Shown one piece after another: positions 17,249 to 27,114 of a DNA stretch of 64,000 bases. The notes beneath the pieces are model-generated. The model had not been told where the DNA came from and made no database searches. It worked only from the letters and a program-made list of their open reading frames with translations. Positions within the stretch are counted from its first letter, which is position 1. The number at the start of each line of letters is the position of its first letter. Made by a program: the position numbers and the translations under genes. The DNA is taken from assembly GCF_039543185.1 (NCBI RefSeq), contig NZ_BAABJG010000014.1, positions 271,303 through 335,302 on the forward strand, read 5' to 3'. Source of the stretch: Paenibacillus_S vulneris. Lineage in GTDB: Bacteria > Bacillota > Bacilli > Paenibacillales > NBRC-103111.

Positions 17249-20200
17249 TTATTTGTTGTGAGGTACCGTGACCGTTGCTGATTGTACAGCTGTATTCCCG
17301 GCGGCGTCAGCAGCCGTATAAGTGATGGTATATACACGCCCGTTTCCTTTGCCGGATCGCTCGGCACGAAGCATGAACTCCGTGTCCAATGTGCCGGGCT
17401 GCGCATCTTGAATGTCATCTGCCGTATCCCCATCGCCTAATCCATTATCAGGCTCGCTGCTGGTGATAGAGGTTAGAACGACTGTCGAAACGCCCGAAAG
17501 GCTATCGTCGGCACTGACCGATGCTTCCACAGGGATCATTTTGTGATTGGCCGGCCATAACTCGGTTTTATCCAAAACGAGATTTAAGGTCGGCGCCGTT
17601 TTGTCAATTCTAACGAGTACGGTATGAGGTGCTTCAGCGCTGCCTAGGTTGTCTGCGCTCCAGTAGGTTAGCGTATGCGTTCCTTCATTAGATAAGGTAA
17701 CGGATGTGCCCTTTTGCTCTGTGCCGCCATTCACCGTGTAATAGGTACCGCCTACGCCGGAGCCATTGTCTTGAGCCGTTAAGGTTACGGTAACGTCATG
17801 ATTGACCCAGCCTGCGGGAGCATTGTCAGTGGTTGTCGGCGGAACGGAAGAAACAGGCTCATTCACAACGGCAAGACGAGGTGCAGAGGGCTCCTCCATG
17901 CCGGTTCCCAGGTAGAAGCTTGTATGGGGCGGCTGGTTATACCCTGTATTTTGCCATGCGACTCCCAGGCGATAGATCGGATCATGCATGAGCGTACGAA
18001 GCCGCGTATCGGTCACCGAGGTTGTCGTATAGATGCGGAGCTCCGTGCTGTCCGTATTTCTCCAGATCACCTCTTCCCGCCAATCGCCAAACAGGTCCGC
18101 CTGCAGGTTCGGCGTAGCCTTGGTGCTGTTATTGGATAAAGCGCCTTCGGCCGTAAACAAACGGTTCGTCTTATGGTTGACATAGTCCCATTTGTCAATG
18201 TGGTTATCGTCTAACAGCTCGCGGCTCAAGTCGCCGTCCCACCAGATCCCGAAGTTCGTTGAGCTTGGAATGGTTGTGCTGATCAGCTCCCCTTTTGCAC
18301 TGTATAGACCTGTAAGCGGGATATGCTGAGCATCGGTAATCGTTGCCGACCACATTTCTTCCCCCAAATAATTCGGGTCGATATCCGCCGACATGCCGCG
18401 TCCGGTATCGATTCCCGTCCATACGCCCCATAGGATTTCACCCGTTCGAGCGTCCCTTAATTCCATGCCGTAAGGGGAATTGGTGTGTTCATGCACATTA
18501 AAGAACTCCAGGCCCGGTCTCGATGGGTCCAGATCTCCCAGATGCTGGGCGTCCCCGTGACCAAGTCCCGTGTTATAAAGCGGCGTTCCGTCATCGTCGA
18601 TAGCCATAGCTCCGAAAGTGATCTCATCCTTGCCGTCGCCGTCCACGTCCCCGATCGACAGGTTGTGATCACCCTGCCCGGTATAGGCTTCACCGATTCC
18701 TTCGTCATTGGTGTCGAAGCGCCATCTTTTCTTCAACGTACCGTTCTTGAAATCATAGGCGACGATCACGGTTCTGGTATAATAGCCCCTGCTGACAACT
18801 AAGCTTGGATGCTCGCCGTCCAAGTAAGCGACTCCAGCCAGAAAACGGTCCACCCGGTTGCCGTACGTATCTCCCCAGTCGCCGACGACTCCGCGAGGCG
18901 GATCGTAGCTCGTTGTTGTGACAGCTTTGCCTGTCATGCCGTCAAATACCGTTAAGTACTCCGGTCCTTGGAGCACATAGCCGCTGCTGTTCCGGTGATC
19001 CGCCGCAGGATCCCCTATAACGGCACCTGTTCCGTCGATTGTACCGTCAGCCGTTTTGAAAGCGACCTCCGCCTTGCCGTCGCCATCCAGGTCATATACC
19101 TGGAATTGGGTATAGTGAGCCCCCGCACGGATGTTAGGACCGAGGTCTATGCGCCATAGCCTCGTGCCGTCCAGCTTGTAAGCATCCATATATACATTGC
19201 CGGTATATCCGGATTGCGAGTTATCCTTGGAGTTGGTAGGATCCCACTTTACGATCAATTCATAAGTCCCGTCTCCATCCAGATCGCCGACGCTGGTGTC
19301 GTTCGCGCGATAAGTATAGGCTTCTCCGGATTTTGTCACTCCTCCATCAGGCTTCTGGATCGGAACGGACAAATAATTGTGCTGCCATACGGTCACATCT
19401 TTGGAAGCAGCCTTCTCTTTACCGCCGATCATCGTCCTTAACTGATACACAGACGAATCCGTGCCGGCTTCATCGAGCAGATTGGTAGCTCCTGTCAGCG
19501 GTTCTGCATTAACCTTGACCCCGTCTCGGTATAGATTGAAAGCAATGTCGGACGGGTCCGTTCCGAGCATTTTCCAGCCTACATACACTCCATGTTCTTG
19601 TTTAACCGCTACCAGCGCCCGATCGAGATATTCAGCTTGCCGGTACAGCACGGTAACGGCCGGTGTTGCCAGCACCTCGGATGGACCGGACATGCCGCCT
19701 GCACTGACAGCCGCTACTTTGTAATAGTAGGGGATCGTCGTTAGCACGGTCTTATCGGTGTAGCTAGGCTGCTGGGCTTTACCAATCAGCTCGAAGGTGC
19801 TGTCGCTCGACTTCGCGCGGTAAATGTTATAAGTTTTGGCACCTGCCGCGGCGTCCCAGCTAAAGGTCAGGTCGTTCTTATTGACGTTCACCGTCTGAAG
19901 GTTTCCCGGTACGGCCGGTATTGGAACATTCGGATCAATCATGGATACGATGAGCGAAGCGGATGGACCGGTTTCCGTGGAAGCCGCATCTACCGTCGTC
20001 ACTTGATATTCGTACTCCAGCCCTACATCAACCGTGCTATCGATATAAGCACTTGTCGCTGCGCTGCCTAGCAGCTGAAACTTGGGCGATCCGGCAATTC
20101 TGCGGTAAACGTTATATTGGGCCGCATCCTCAACCCCCGTCCACGATAATGAAGCGGAAGGCTGCTCGGGATCTGTGTTCTTCGCATCGATCTTCAGATT

Positions 20201-23194
20201 CGTTGGCGCCATCAGAATCGGAGTAATCTCCAGACCGTTAACTATCGCCGTTGCACCCCCGAATTTGAAGTTCATTTGGCCGTCATTAACGGAGATCTGG
20301 GAAATGATCTTTTCGGTAACGGATTTATTGCCTGCCGACACGGTTCCGTAATCTTTTCCTTCGATGGCGACGCTCGTTCTGGCGCTTCCCAAATAGTCGC
20401 CGACATACAGCTTAGCGGAATAAAGACCGTTCGGCAGGTCGACCATGAATTCCCATCCGACATTGAAATACCCAAGCCAGTCGCGGAGAAGGTCGGTGCC
20501 GGTAGCGCGGTCGCGGCCGATCATTCCTGTCGGGTCCTTAATCCCGTAGCCTCTTTCGGCCGTGTATACAGTAGAAAGATTTACCCCCGTATAACCGTCT
20601 TGAACGGGTGAAGCGGCCAAACCGAAATCGAACAAGAGCGTAGCGTGCTTCGTGACGATAACAACAACGTCTGATTTCTCGGATTCACCTCTGCCGTTCA
20701 CGGCTGTCACGACAACGTGATAGGTTTGTCCTTCACTCATCCCTTGAATCGTTAGAGTCGGAACGGTTGACGAGCCTACCAAGACGTAGTCGTTGTCGGA
20801 GGCCAGCTTTCTATAAATTTTATAAATATCTGCACCTTCTACTGCATTCCACGTCAAGACAGCGCCTGCATTGCTGATACTGCTTGCCATAACTCCCGTC
20901 GGCTTCGCCGGAAGCTCTGCAGGCGGCTCAACATCTGTGACGTAGGCGGATAACGGGATGTTCAAACCTTTTATTCCCCCTGATAGGAGACGTGCGATCT
21001 GGATGGCTCCGTATTCCTGGAAGTGCGTATCGTCCGAGCTTCCGTTCGGGAAGGCTGTATAGACTCCGGCAGGAACATGAAGGAACACGGCCAGCGTGCC
21101 TATGGGACCGATCGTGTCATAGTAAGCCCGGCTTAATGTGCTGAGATCGACGAGCGGGACGTCCATTTCTTGAGCCAGCTCTTTCATGGCATTCACGTAC
21201 GCCGGAAAGCTGACGTTAAAGCTGCCCGTTGTCGAGTTATAATCCCTCCGTCCGACAGGGGTTACCAGAATCGGTACGGCACCGCGCTGCCTGGCGCCAG
21301 TAATATATGTTTTTAAGTAATTTTTATAGTCCTCGGGGGAAGCATAGCGTTCCGGGATGGACACGGTCGCATCATTATGTCCGAACTGGATCAGGAAGTA
21401 ATCGTTGGGCTTCAACGCCCGCAGGATGTTATCCAGGCGCCCTTCCAGAAGGAAGCTTTTGCTGCTGCGGCCTCCAATGGACTGGTTGCTGAAGGTAATG
21501 TCGGGAGTGAAGTAACGGGAGATCATCTGCCCCCAGCCCGCTTGAGGCTTCCAATAGGGATCGTAGGTTTGTACGGTAGAATCCCCTGCGATATACACGG
21601 TAGGTGTTTCGCCTGCTGCCCTCTCCGCCAGTTTGGAAATGACCAGACCGTTAATTTTGGGCGCAGATCCCGAAAAGAGGATATTCAGCTGTCCGTCAAC
21701 AAGCGCGACTTCGAATGTCTGCTCCAAATATTCGCCTGCAGCCTTCGGAGTGAGGGCAATTTTATTCGCTGTCATGCCTTCAACGGACACAGCCACTTCC
21801 GTTGCGGCATTGGCATCCCCTGCGATGACCGTTACGGCGTAGTCCCCGTTCGGCAGGTCGACATTAAAGGTCGTGCCGGCAGGCGACAAATAATCGGATT
21901 TCAACGGATCTGTCGTGCTGCTGCTGCCGGAACCGACAAGAGCAGGATCGGCAAAGCCGTATTTCAGCTGAGGCGTATATGCCACGGGAGCCGTGATACC
22001 GAAATAGCCGTCAGCTACAGGGCCGGGTCCGAAGTCGATTTTCAGCGGAAAGCCTTGTGGAAGCTCGGCGGGAGCAATGTATACGGTGCTTGCAGCCACT
22101 CCGGAAGCCTCGGAAACTCCTGCTGTATTCGAGGCCTTAACCTGGTAGTAATGAACTATGGAGGTATCGACAGCAGAATCTGTAAATGCAGCCGCAGTTA
22201 CCTTGCCTAGCTCGGTGAAGGGTCCAGCTGCGGCTTCCGAACGGAATACCGTGTAGCTGGCTGCACCATCCGATGGCGACCATTGTACAACCACGCTGTT
22301 CGCATTGACACCGCTTACAATTATATTCGCCGGGGGTGCAGGAATCGCAGCTTTTTGCCCTACTTGCGCCGTTACCGGACTGCTGGCCGCAGACTCAAGA
22401 CCGACTGCATTCAGAGCCGTAACTTGATACGAATAGGCATTTCCGATAGAAACGGCCGTATCCGTGTACGAATTCACCGCTACTTGTTTGATAAAATCAT
22501 AATTCGTGTCACTGTTCACCGCCCGGTACACGTTGTAGTAGACGGAATCGGTTACGCTGCTCCAGCTTAGGGATACGTAAGCTGCTCCGGTTGTTGCATT
22601 GATGTCGGTTACGGTTAAAGCTTGGGGTGCGGATGGTGGCGTCTCGGGTACTTGTTCAATGACAAGACCGTTCAAATAACCATAGCCCCCGGTGGCGCCT
22701 GTGGAGATATCCACGGTCAGCTGCCCGTCAGTAACCTTGGTGTTGTAGGTTGCCTGTGCGATCGCCGTCTTGGTAGTTATCGTTCCTTTCGTTACCCCCT
22801 CCAGAGCCACTTTGGTCTTCGTCTGCGAGGTGCCTGCGAGCAGGTCTCCTGAATATACGGTTACGTTATAGCTGCCGTTCGGGATGTCCGCCAGGAACGT
22901 GAAGGCCGAGCCCAACACAAAATCGTTGGTCATCGCATTGCCGCCCGACCGGTTCCTGGATGCCTGGGCTGATACAAGTCCGTATCCCCGTTCCGGCGTA
23001 TAGATCATCTGGTCATGAACTTGAGCATAGCCTTCCATGACCGGGCTGTTCACCGTGCCGAAGTCGAATTTCTTCACGAATAACTCATCTGCATGGGCGA
23101 TGGGTTCACTGTAAGGTAAGATCGGGAGTAAAGTAGTGAAAATCAAAAGACAACATAAGAGAGAGGCTGTGAATCTGCTTACCATCCTCTTCAT
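17249..23194 (-). CDS. Giant secreted rhamnogalacturonan esterase-lyase (CE12 + PL11)
   Basis: This 1981-residue secreted enzyme should de-acetylate and cleave rhamnogalacturonan I. Order: signal peptide 1-36; beta-rich module A 38-182; Fn3 186-280 and 285-375; module B 384-520; SGNH esterase like rhamnogalacturonan acetylesterase 532-745 (GDST 537-540, GGRS 574-577, FGHND 604-608, DDTH 721-724); Fn3 762-848; module C 852-992; Fn3 995-1086 and 1092-1180; PL11 lyase of the YesW kind 1185-1775 (SVGDLDGDGTYELIVKWDP and repeated calcium-loop-like DxDGDG). An OmpL47-like Ig domain (1785-1865) and a final Ig-like domain follow. Modules A, B and C share an FDFG...DGY...GYG pattern. No cell-wall anchor is seen. 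GGGGA precedes the ATG. The binding protein and permeases upstream probably import its products. Confidence 0.9.
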   Translation of the reverse strand: MKRMVSRFTASLLCCLLIFTTLLPILPYSEPIAHADELFVKKFDFGTVNSPVMEGYAQVHDQMIYTPERGYGLVSAQASRNRSGGNAMTNDFVLGSAFTFLADIPNGSYNVTVYSGDLLAGTSQTKTKVALEGVTKGTITTKTAIAQATYNTKVTDGQLTVDISTGATGGYGYLNGLVIEQVPETPPSAPQALTVTDINATTGAAYVSLSWSSVTDSVYYNVYRAVNSDTNYDFIKQVAVNSYTDTAVSIGNAYSYQVTALNAVGLESAASSPVTAQVGQKAAIPAPPANIIVSGVNANSVVVQWSPSDGAASYTVFRSEAAAGPFTELGKVTAAAFTDSAVDTSIVHYYQVKASNTAGVSEASGVAASTVYIAPAELPQGFPLKIDFGPGPVADGYFGITAPVAYTPQLKYGFADPALVGSGSSSTTDPLKSDYLSPAGTTFNVDLPNGDYAVTVIAGDANAATEVAVSVEGMTANKIALTPKAAGEYLEQTFEVALVDGQLNILFSGSAPKINGLVISKLAERAAGETPTVYIAGDSTVQTYDPYWKPQAGWGQMISRYFTPDITFSNQSIGGRSSKSFLLEGRLDNILRALKPNDYFLIQFGHNDATVSIPERYASPEDYKNYLKTYITGARQRGAVPILVTPVGRRDYNSTTGSFNVSFPAYVNAMKELAQEMDVPLVDLSTLSRAYYDTIGPIGTLAVFLHVPAGVYTAFPNGSSDDTHFQEYGAIQIARLLSGGIKGLNIPLSAYVTDVEPPAELPAKPTGVMASSISNAGAVLTWNAVEGADIYKIYRKLASDNDYVLVGSSTVPTLTIQGMSEGQTYHVVVTAVNGRGESEKSDVVVIVTKHATLLFDFGLAASPVQDGYTGVNLSTVYTAERGYGIKDPTGMIGRDRATGTDLLRDWLGYFNVGWEFMVDLPNGLYSAKLYVGDYLGSARTSVAIEGKDYGTVSAGNKSVTEKIISQISVNDGQMNFKFGGATAIVNGLEITPILMAPTNLKIDAKNTDPEQPSASLSWTGVEDAAQYNVYRRIAGSPKFQLLGSAATSAYIDSTVDVGLEYEYQVTTVDAASTETGPSASLIVSMIDPNVPIPAVPGNLQTVNVNKNDLTFSWDAAAGAKTYNIYRAKSSDSTFELIGKAQQPSYTDKTVLTTIPYYYKVAAVSAGGMSGPSEVLATPAVTVLYRQAEYLDRALVAVKQEHGVYVGWKMLGTDPSDIAFNLYRDGVKVNAEPLTGATNLLDEAGTDSSVYQLRTMIGGKEKAASKDVTVWQHNYLSVPIQKPDGGVTKSGEAYTYRANDTSVGDLDGDGTYELIVKWDPTNSKDNSQSGYTGNVYMDAYKLDGTRLWRIDLGPNIRAGAHYTQFQVYDLDGDGKAEVAFKTADGTIDGTGAVIGDPAADHRNSSGYVLQGPEYLTVFDGMTGKAVTTTSYDPPRGVVGDWGDTYGNRVDRFLAGVAYLDGEHPSLVVSRGYYTRTVIVAYDFKNGTLKKRWRFDTNDEGIGEAYTGQGDHNLSIGDVDGDGKDEITFGAMAIDDDGTPLYNTGLGHGDAQHLGDLDPSRPGLEFFNVHEHTNSPYGMELRDARTGEILWGVWTGIDTGRGMSADIDPNYLGEEMWSATITDAQHIPLTGLYSAKGELISTTIPSSTNFGIWWDGDLSRELLDDNHIDKWDYVNHKTNRLFTAEGALSNNSTKATPNLQADLFGDWREEVIWRNTDSTELRIYTTTSVTDTRLRTLMHDPIYRLGVAWQNTGYNQPPHTSFYLGTGMEEPSAPRLAVVNEPVSSVPPTTTDNAPAGWVNHDVTVTLTAQDNGSGVGGTYYTVNGGTEQKGTSVTLSNEGTHTLTYWSADNLGSAEAPHTVLVRIDKTAPTLNLVLDKTELWPANHKMIPVEASVSADDSLSGVSTVVLTSITSSEPDNGLGDGDTADDIQDAQPGTLDTEFMLRAERSGKGNGRVYTITYTAADAAGNTAVQSATVTVPHNK

Positions 23195-23379
23195 ATACGA
23201 TATTCCCCGCTTTCTTTGTCATTTTCATCAAAAAAGATAACGTGTGCTAATTTCTGCTGTCCCCGCTTTCTGAATGGTTTTCCCGGCAAGCTTCTCAAGG
23301 TTACATGGCGATCATCTCCTCTCCGGATTCATGATCCTGCAAGAGATCCATTAGTGCTCGCATTTGTAAAAATATTACA

Positions 23380-23418
23380 GAATCGCCGGATACCCCGATA
23401 TGGTTTGCCCGGCGATTC
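23380..23418 (-). terminator. Terminator after the first binding-protein gene
   Basis: GAATCGCCGG and CCGGCGATTC form a perfect 10-bp stem 16 bases past the stop codon. The minus strand continues CTGTAATATTTTTAC. The T-run is offset, so the pectinase gene downstream may receive read-through. Confidence 0.75.
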
Positions 23419-23433
23419 TTTTCCAATCCCTGA

Positions 23434-25080
23434 TTAGCGTTTTTGATAACGCTTGGAGGCTTCCTCATACACCTTAACAATTTGATCGATTCCCATCGTT
23501 TGAATTGTTTTTGTAAACTTGTCGTATTCGGAGAGCGGTGTCTTGCCTGTGATGAATTTGGTCATCATCTCGTTCAAGTACGTCGTGATAGGATTCATGA
23601 CGGAAGCATTCAGCCTCGACTCATCCTCCGTGAAACGCAAGGTTGGAAGCGGGAGCGAGTCGTCAGCTTTCATCCATACGACGTTCGCCTCCTTCTGCCC
23701 CTGGAAGGTCAGCAAGGAATCGAGATATCGGCTGTCCTGATTCATGGGACCGTCCATAATGGAGAGAGCATAGGAAGCAAGCGCTTGGTCATACGTTAAC
23801 TTCGGATTTTTCAAAATCTTATCCGTAAATTTGATCGCGCTGCCCTCTTTCGTATAGCTGTCGCCCTCAATGCCAAAATTAAACAGGTCGTGGCCTTGAG
23901 GACTGTAGTTAAAGTCCATCCACTGCACAATATACTTGATCTTGTTCTTATCTGCCGAGGAGGTGATCGCTTCCCCATAGGTTAGTACTTTCGTGTTAAG
24001 CGTAAAGGTGGAGTACGGCTTCCCGGCAGACCCCGTCGGCCATGGCGTACCGGCCAGGTCGAACTGCGGATTTGACTCCTTCATCAGGTTAAAGTATTTC
24101 CCCATCCCGCTGAATACCCCGCCTTGGTATGCACCGGCCAGGTTATTAGTCACTTTGTAATCGAAGGCTTTGGAATCGTTCGTCATGATTTCCGGATCGA
24201 TTAGACCTTCTGCGTACCATTTCGCCATCGTCTCGATAAATTTCTTGTATTCCGGCTGGAGCGGGCCGTAAACGATTTTGCCGTCCTTGAACTGCATGCC
24301 GCCGAGCACGCCGAAGGCGGGAGCGAAATCATGAAGCCGGGTCATGTTGCCTGCTCCGTTGTTTCCTGTAAATGGAAGCTCATCCTTCTTCCCGTTTCCG
24401 TTAGGATCATTTTCCCGGAAAGCTTTCAGGACGGTATACCACTCGTCAATGGTCGTCGGCATTTTTAAATTCAGCTTATCCAGCCAGTCTTTTCGAATGA
24501 TCAAACCGGCGGTAGCATTCAGTTTCTTGGCATCGCTTCGAATGTAGGGGAACATGTAGATCGTGCCGTCATCCAGTGAAATCTGTTTTTTGATTTCCGG
24601 ATCGGACTCAATCAGCTTCTTCAGGTTCGGCGCATATTTATCGATGTATTCGTTCAGTTTGATGATCCGCCCGTCCGCGAGCATCTTCTCCGGCCCGCCC
24701 ACAGCGTCGGCCCAATTGTAGTAGATGACATCCGGCATATCGTTCGTAGCAACCAGCAGGTTAAACTGGTCTTTCTGCTGCCCTAACGGCGGATGGGTCC
24801 AATTGACCTTAATTCCGGTCAGCTCCTCCTTCTTTTTGTAAGCGGCCATTTCACCGAAATTTTGCAGTGAGGCGGTCAGCTTGGGGTCATTCGCGCGCCA
24901 GTAGCTGATGGTAATCGGCTCCTTCGTGATAGGCAGCGGAATCGAGGTCAACGCTTCCTCCTTCGTCCCGGGCGACGTGCTTGCACCTGGGGCAGATTCC
25001 CCTCCTTTATCGGAGCATCCGGCGAAGAGGCTGGCCGTTATAAGCGTACAGCAGGCAACAGGCAATAGCTTTTTCTTCAT
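23434..25080 (-). CDS. Extracellular solute-binding lipoprotein (LplA/YtcQ-like)
   Basis: This is a membrane-anchored sugar-binding lipoprotein of about 548 residues, the size of LplA/YtcQ-type oligosaccharide binders. It has a lipoprotein signal ending LFAGC, then a Gly/Ser-rich linker and the long cluster-type SBP fold. Upstream in-frame codons reach 25098, but I start at the ATG at 25080 because the signal peptide begins there (MKKKLLPVACC). It is the third gene after two permeases and precedes the rhamnogalacturonan enzyme, which suggests binding of unsaturated rhamnogalacturonan oligosaccharides. No ATPase gene is present; such importers commonly borrow a shared MsmX-like ATPase. Confidence 0.9.
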   Translation of the reverse strand: MKKKLLPVACCTLITASLFAGCSDKGGESAPGASTSPGTKEEALTSIPLPITKEPITISYWRANDPKLTASLQNFGEMAAYKKKEELTGIKVNWTHPPLGQQKDQFNLLVATNDMPDVIYYNWADAVGGPEKMLADGRIIKLNEYIDKYAPNLKKLIESDPEIKKQISLDDGTIYMFPYIRSDAKKLNATAGLIIRKDWLDKLNLKMPTTIDEWYTVLKAFRENDPNGNGKKDELPFTGNNGAGNMTRLHDFAPAFGVLGGMQFKDGKIVYGPLQPEYKKFIETMAKWYAEGLIDPEIMTNDSKAFDYKVTNNLAGAYQGGVFSGMGKYFNLMKESNPQFDLAGTPWPTGSAGKPYSTFTLNTKVLTYGEAITSSADKNKIKYIVQWMDFNYSPQGHDLFNFGIEGDSYTKEGSAIKFTDKILKNPKLTYDQALASYALSIMDGPMNQDSRYLDSLLTFQGQKEANVVWMKADDSLPLPTLRFTEDESRLNASVMNPITTYLNEMMTKFITGKTPLSEYDKFTKTIQTMGIDQIVKVYEEASKRYQKR

Positions 25081-25108
25081 TGACACAATCATCCCCATTT
25101 ATGTTTAT

Positions 25109-25978
25109 TTATTGTTTAACGGCGCCGATTAAAGCACCTTGGACAAAATACTTTTGGATAAACGGATAAACCATCATAATCGGCAGCGTGGAAATAATAA
25201 TCGTCGCATACTTGATGTTCTCGCCGATTGCATAGCCGGTATCCGCTCCTGCACCCATGGCCTCCATGCTATTGCTGAGCAAAATGTCCCTAAGCACAAT
25301 TTGTATCGGGTATAATTCCTGCTTGCGCAAATACAGGAGAGGCGCCATGAAATCGTTCCAATGATCTACTGCGTAATACAATGTCATTACCGCAAGGATT
25401 GCTTTGGAGACCGGCAGCACAATCCGGAACAAAATGGTGAAGTCATTAGCGCCGTCCAATTTGGCGGATTCCAGCATTTCGTTCGGTATGCTCTCGAAAT
25501 TGGTCTTCATAATAATGAAGTAGAAGGTGCTTATGGCCGCAGGAATGATGATGGCCAGCCGGCTATTGACCAGCCCGAGGTTCTGCACGAGCAAAAAGGT
25601 CGGAATCATACCGCCGCTGAAAAACATGGTAAAGGTTATCAGCTTCATGATGAGTTTTCGTCCGTACAGATCAGTTCTGGACAGCGCATAGGCCGCGAGA
25701 GACGTCATCAGCAGATTGACCGCCGTTCCGACGATTACATAAAACAACGTGTTCATATACCCGGTATAGATCTTGGGATTGTGAAACACTTGCTTGTATG
25801 CCTCCAGCTGGAACCCTGCGGGTAATAGCATGAACGACCTGCTCCGCAGAAGCGCATCCGGATCGCTGACGGAGGAATTGAAAATATAGAGCATCGGGTA
25901 TACCGACAGTACAATCACAAGAGATAGCAGCAAATAGTTAAATCCGTCAAATATTCGTTCGCCTACCGATTGTTTCAT
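25109..25978 (-). CDS. ABC sugar permease (LplC/YtcP-like)
   Basis: This is a 289-residue inner-membrane permease with about six hydrophobic segments and the EAA loop ESAKLDGANDFTILFRIVLP that contacts the ATPase. It ends in the typical QKYFVQGALIGAVKQ. It lies 13 bases after the first permease gene and 28 bases before the binding protein, so the three are co-transcribed. It belongs to the carbohydrate-uptake CUT1 group with LplC and YtcP of Bacillus. The substrate is inferred from the linked pectinase. Confidence 0.92.
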   Translation of the reverse strand: MKQSVGERIFDGFNYLLLSLVIVLSVYPMLYIFNSSVSDPDALLRSRSFMLLPAGFQLEAYKQVFHNPKIYTGYMNTLFYVIVGTAVNLLMTSLAAYALSRTDLYGRKLIMKLITFTMFFSGGMIPTFLLVQNLGLVNSRLAIIIPAAISTFYFIIMKTNFESIPNEMLESAKLDGANDFTILFRIVLPVSKAILAVMTLYYAVDHWNDFMAPLLYLRKQELYPIQIVLRDILLSNSMEAMGAGADTGYAIGENIKYATIIISTLPIMMVYPFIQKYFVQGALIGAVKQ

Positions 25979-25991
25979 GGTTTCACCCCTG

Positions 25992-26969
25992 CTACCATAG
26001 ACTCGTTGAATTCGCTTTTCGGCTCAAGGTGTTCGCAATGATCAGGAACGAAAAGTTGATCACACCGTTAAACAAGCCGATAGCGGTCGAATACGTGTAA
26101 TTCGCTTCCAGTACGCCGGACCGGTAGACGAAGGTTGAAATAACATCGGATACTTCATATGTGGATGCGGTTTGCATCAGCAAAATTTTTTGGAAGTCCG
26201 CGTTCATGATAGCTCCCAGGCGCAAAATCAGCATAATGATCATCGTAGGCATGATCCCGGGAATCGTGATGTGAAGCAGCTGCTTCCATCTTCCGGCCCC
26301 ATCGACCTTGGCTGCCTCGTACAATTGGGAGTCAATATTCGAAAGCGCTGCCAAAAAGATGATGGAAGCCCATCCCGCCCCCTGCCAAATGTTAGACAGG
26401 ATGTACATCGGCCGGAACATATCCGATTCCGTAAAGAACATCACCGGACCCAAACTGAAGAGTGAGCGAATGACGTTAAACAGCCCGCCATCCAAAGAGG
26501 AAAATGCCTTCAGCATTCCTACCACAACAACGACAGAAATAAAGTGCGGCAGATAGCTTACGGTTTGCACCGTCCGTTTAAACACCTTGCTCCTCACTTC
26601 ATGCAGCAGTAAGGCCAGTACGATAGGCGCCGGAAAACCGAAGACGATGCTGTAGAAGCTTAATACCACCGTATTCCGAAGCAGTCTCCAGAAATAGAAA
26701 CTTTTGAAGAACGTTATGAAGTTGTCTAACCCGATCCAAGTCCCTGCAAAAATTCCTTTTACCGGACTATAGCTTTTCTGAAATGCCATCAAAAGACCAT
26801 ACATCGGTCCGTAATGGAAGATCAAATAGTAGGCAAGAACAGGTACAAGCATCAAATACACATACTTGTTCCTTACGAGTTCTCTTTTCAAGAAGGCGAT
26901 TTTGCTTCTCGGGACTGCAACACCCTTCCCAGCCAGTTCATGCTTTAATTCCACGGTTAAGCCTCCCAC
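25992..26969 (-). CDS. ABC sugar permease (LplB-like)
   Basis: This is a 325-residue permease of the LplB type, first gene of the importer operon. About six membrane segments are visible, with the opening YVYLMLVPVLAYYLIFHYGP and the EAA loop YEAAKVDGAGRWKQLLHITIP. It pairs with the LplC-like permease. The AraC-type regulator upstream is separated from it by about 145 bases with a hairpin terminator, so the importer probably has its own promoter in that gap. The start may lie a few codons further in, as the first residues (MGGLTVELKHEL) are not conserved. Confidence 0.92.
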   Translation of the reverse strand: MGGLTVELKHELAGKGVAVPRSKIAFLKRELVRNKYVYLMLVPVLAYYLIFHYGPMYGLLMAFQKSYSPVKGIFAGTWIGLDNFITFFKSFYFWRLLRNTVVLSFYSIVFGFPAPIVLALLLHEVRSKVFKRTVQTVSYLPHFISVVVVVGMLKAFSSLDGGLFNVIRSLFSLGPVMFFTESDMFRPMYILSNIWQGAGWASIIFLAALSNIDSQLYEAAKVDGAGRWKQLLHITIPGIMPTMIIMLILRLGAIMNADFQKILLMQTASTYEVSDVISTFVYRSGVLEANYTYSTAIGLFNGVINFSFLIIANTLSRKANSTSLW

Positions 26970-27062
26970 TTTGAAAGTATAATTCGCAGCTGGTTCTCAG
27001 ATTATCATGTAATCCTCCTCTAGAAAATAATCACATCTTATGATTATTTAGGTAAATGAACA

Positions 27063-27103
27063 AGAGGCTTGCTTATCGGCTCTAGTGACCGTAAGAAAGC
27101 CTC
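27063..27103 (-). terminator. Terminator between AraC regulator and importer
   Basis: AGAGGCTT pairs with AAGCCTCT and an inner CTTA(T)CGG pairs with CCG(T)AAG. The hairpin starts about 12 bases past the regulator stop codon. The tail is only moderately T-rich, so read-through is possible. Confidence 0.7.
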
Positions 27104-27114
27104 TTTGCTTGTGA

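Noticed and set aside
21377..22210. 277-codon plus-strand ORF opposite the giant pectinase gene
   Set aside because: Antisense to Fn3 and esterase coding sequence with clear homology; the product is Arg/Gly/Ser-rich without domains.
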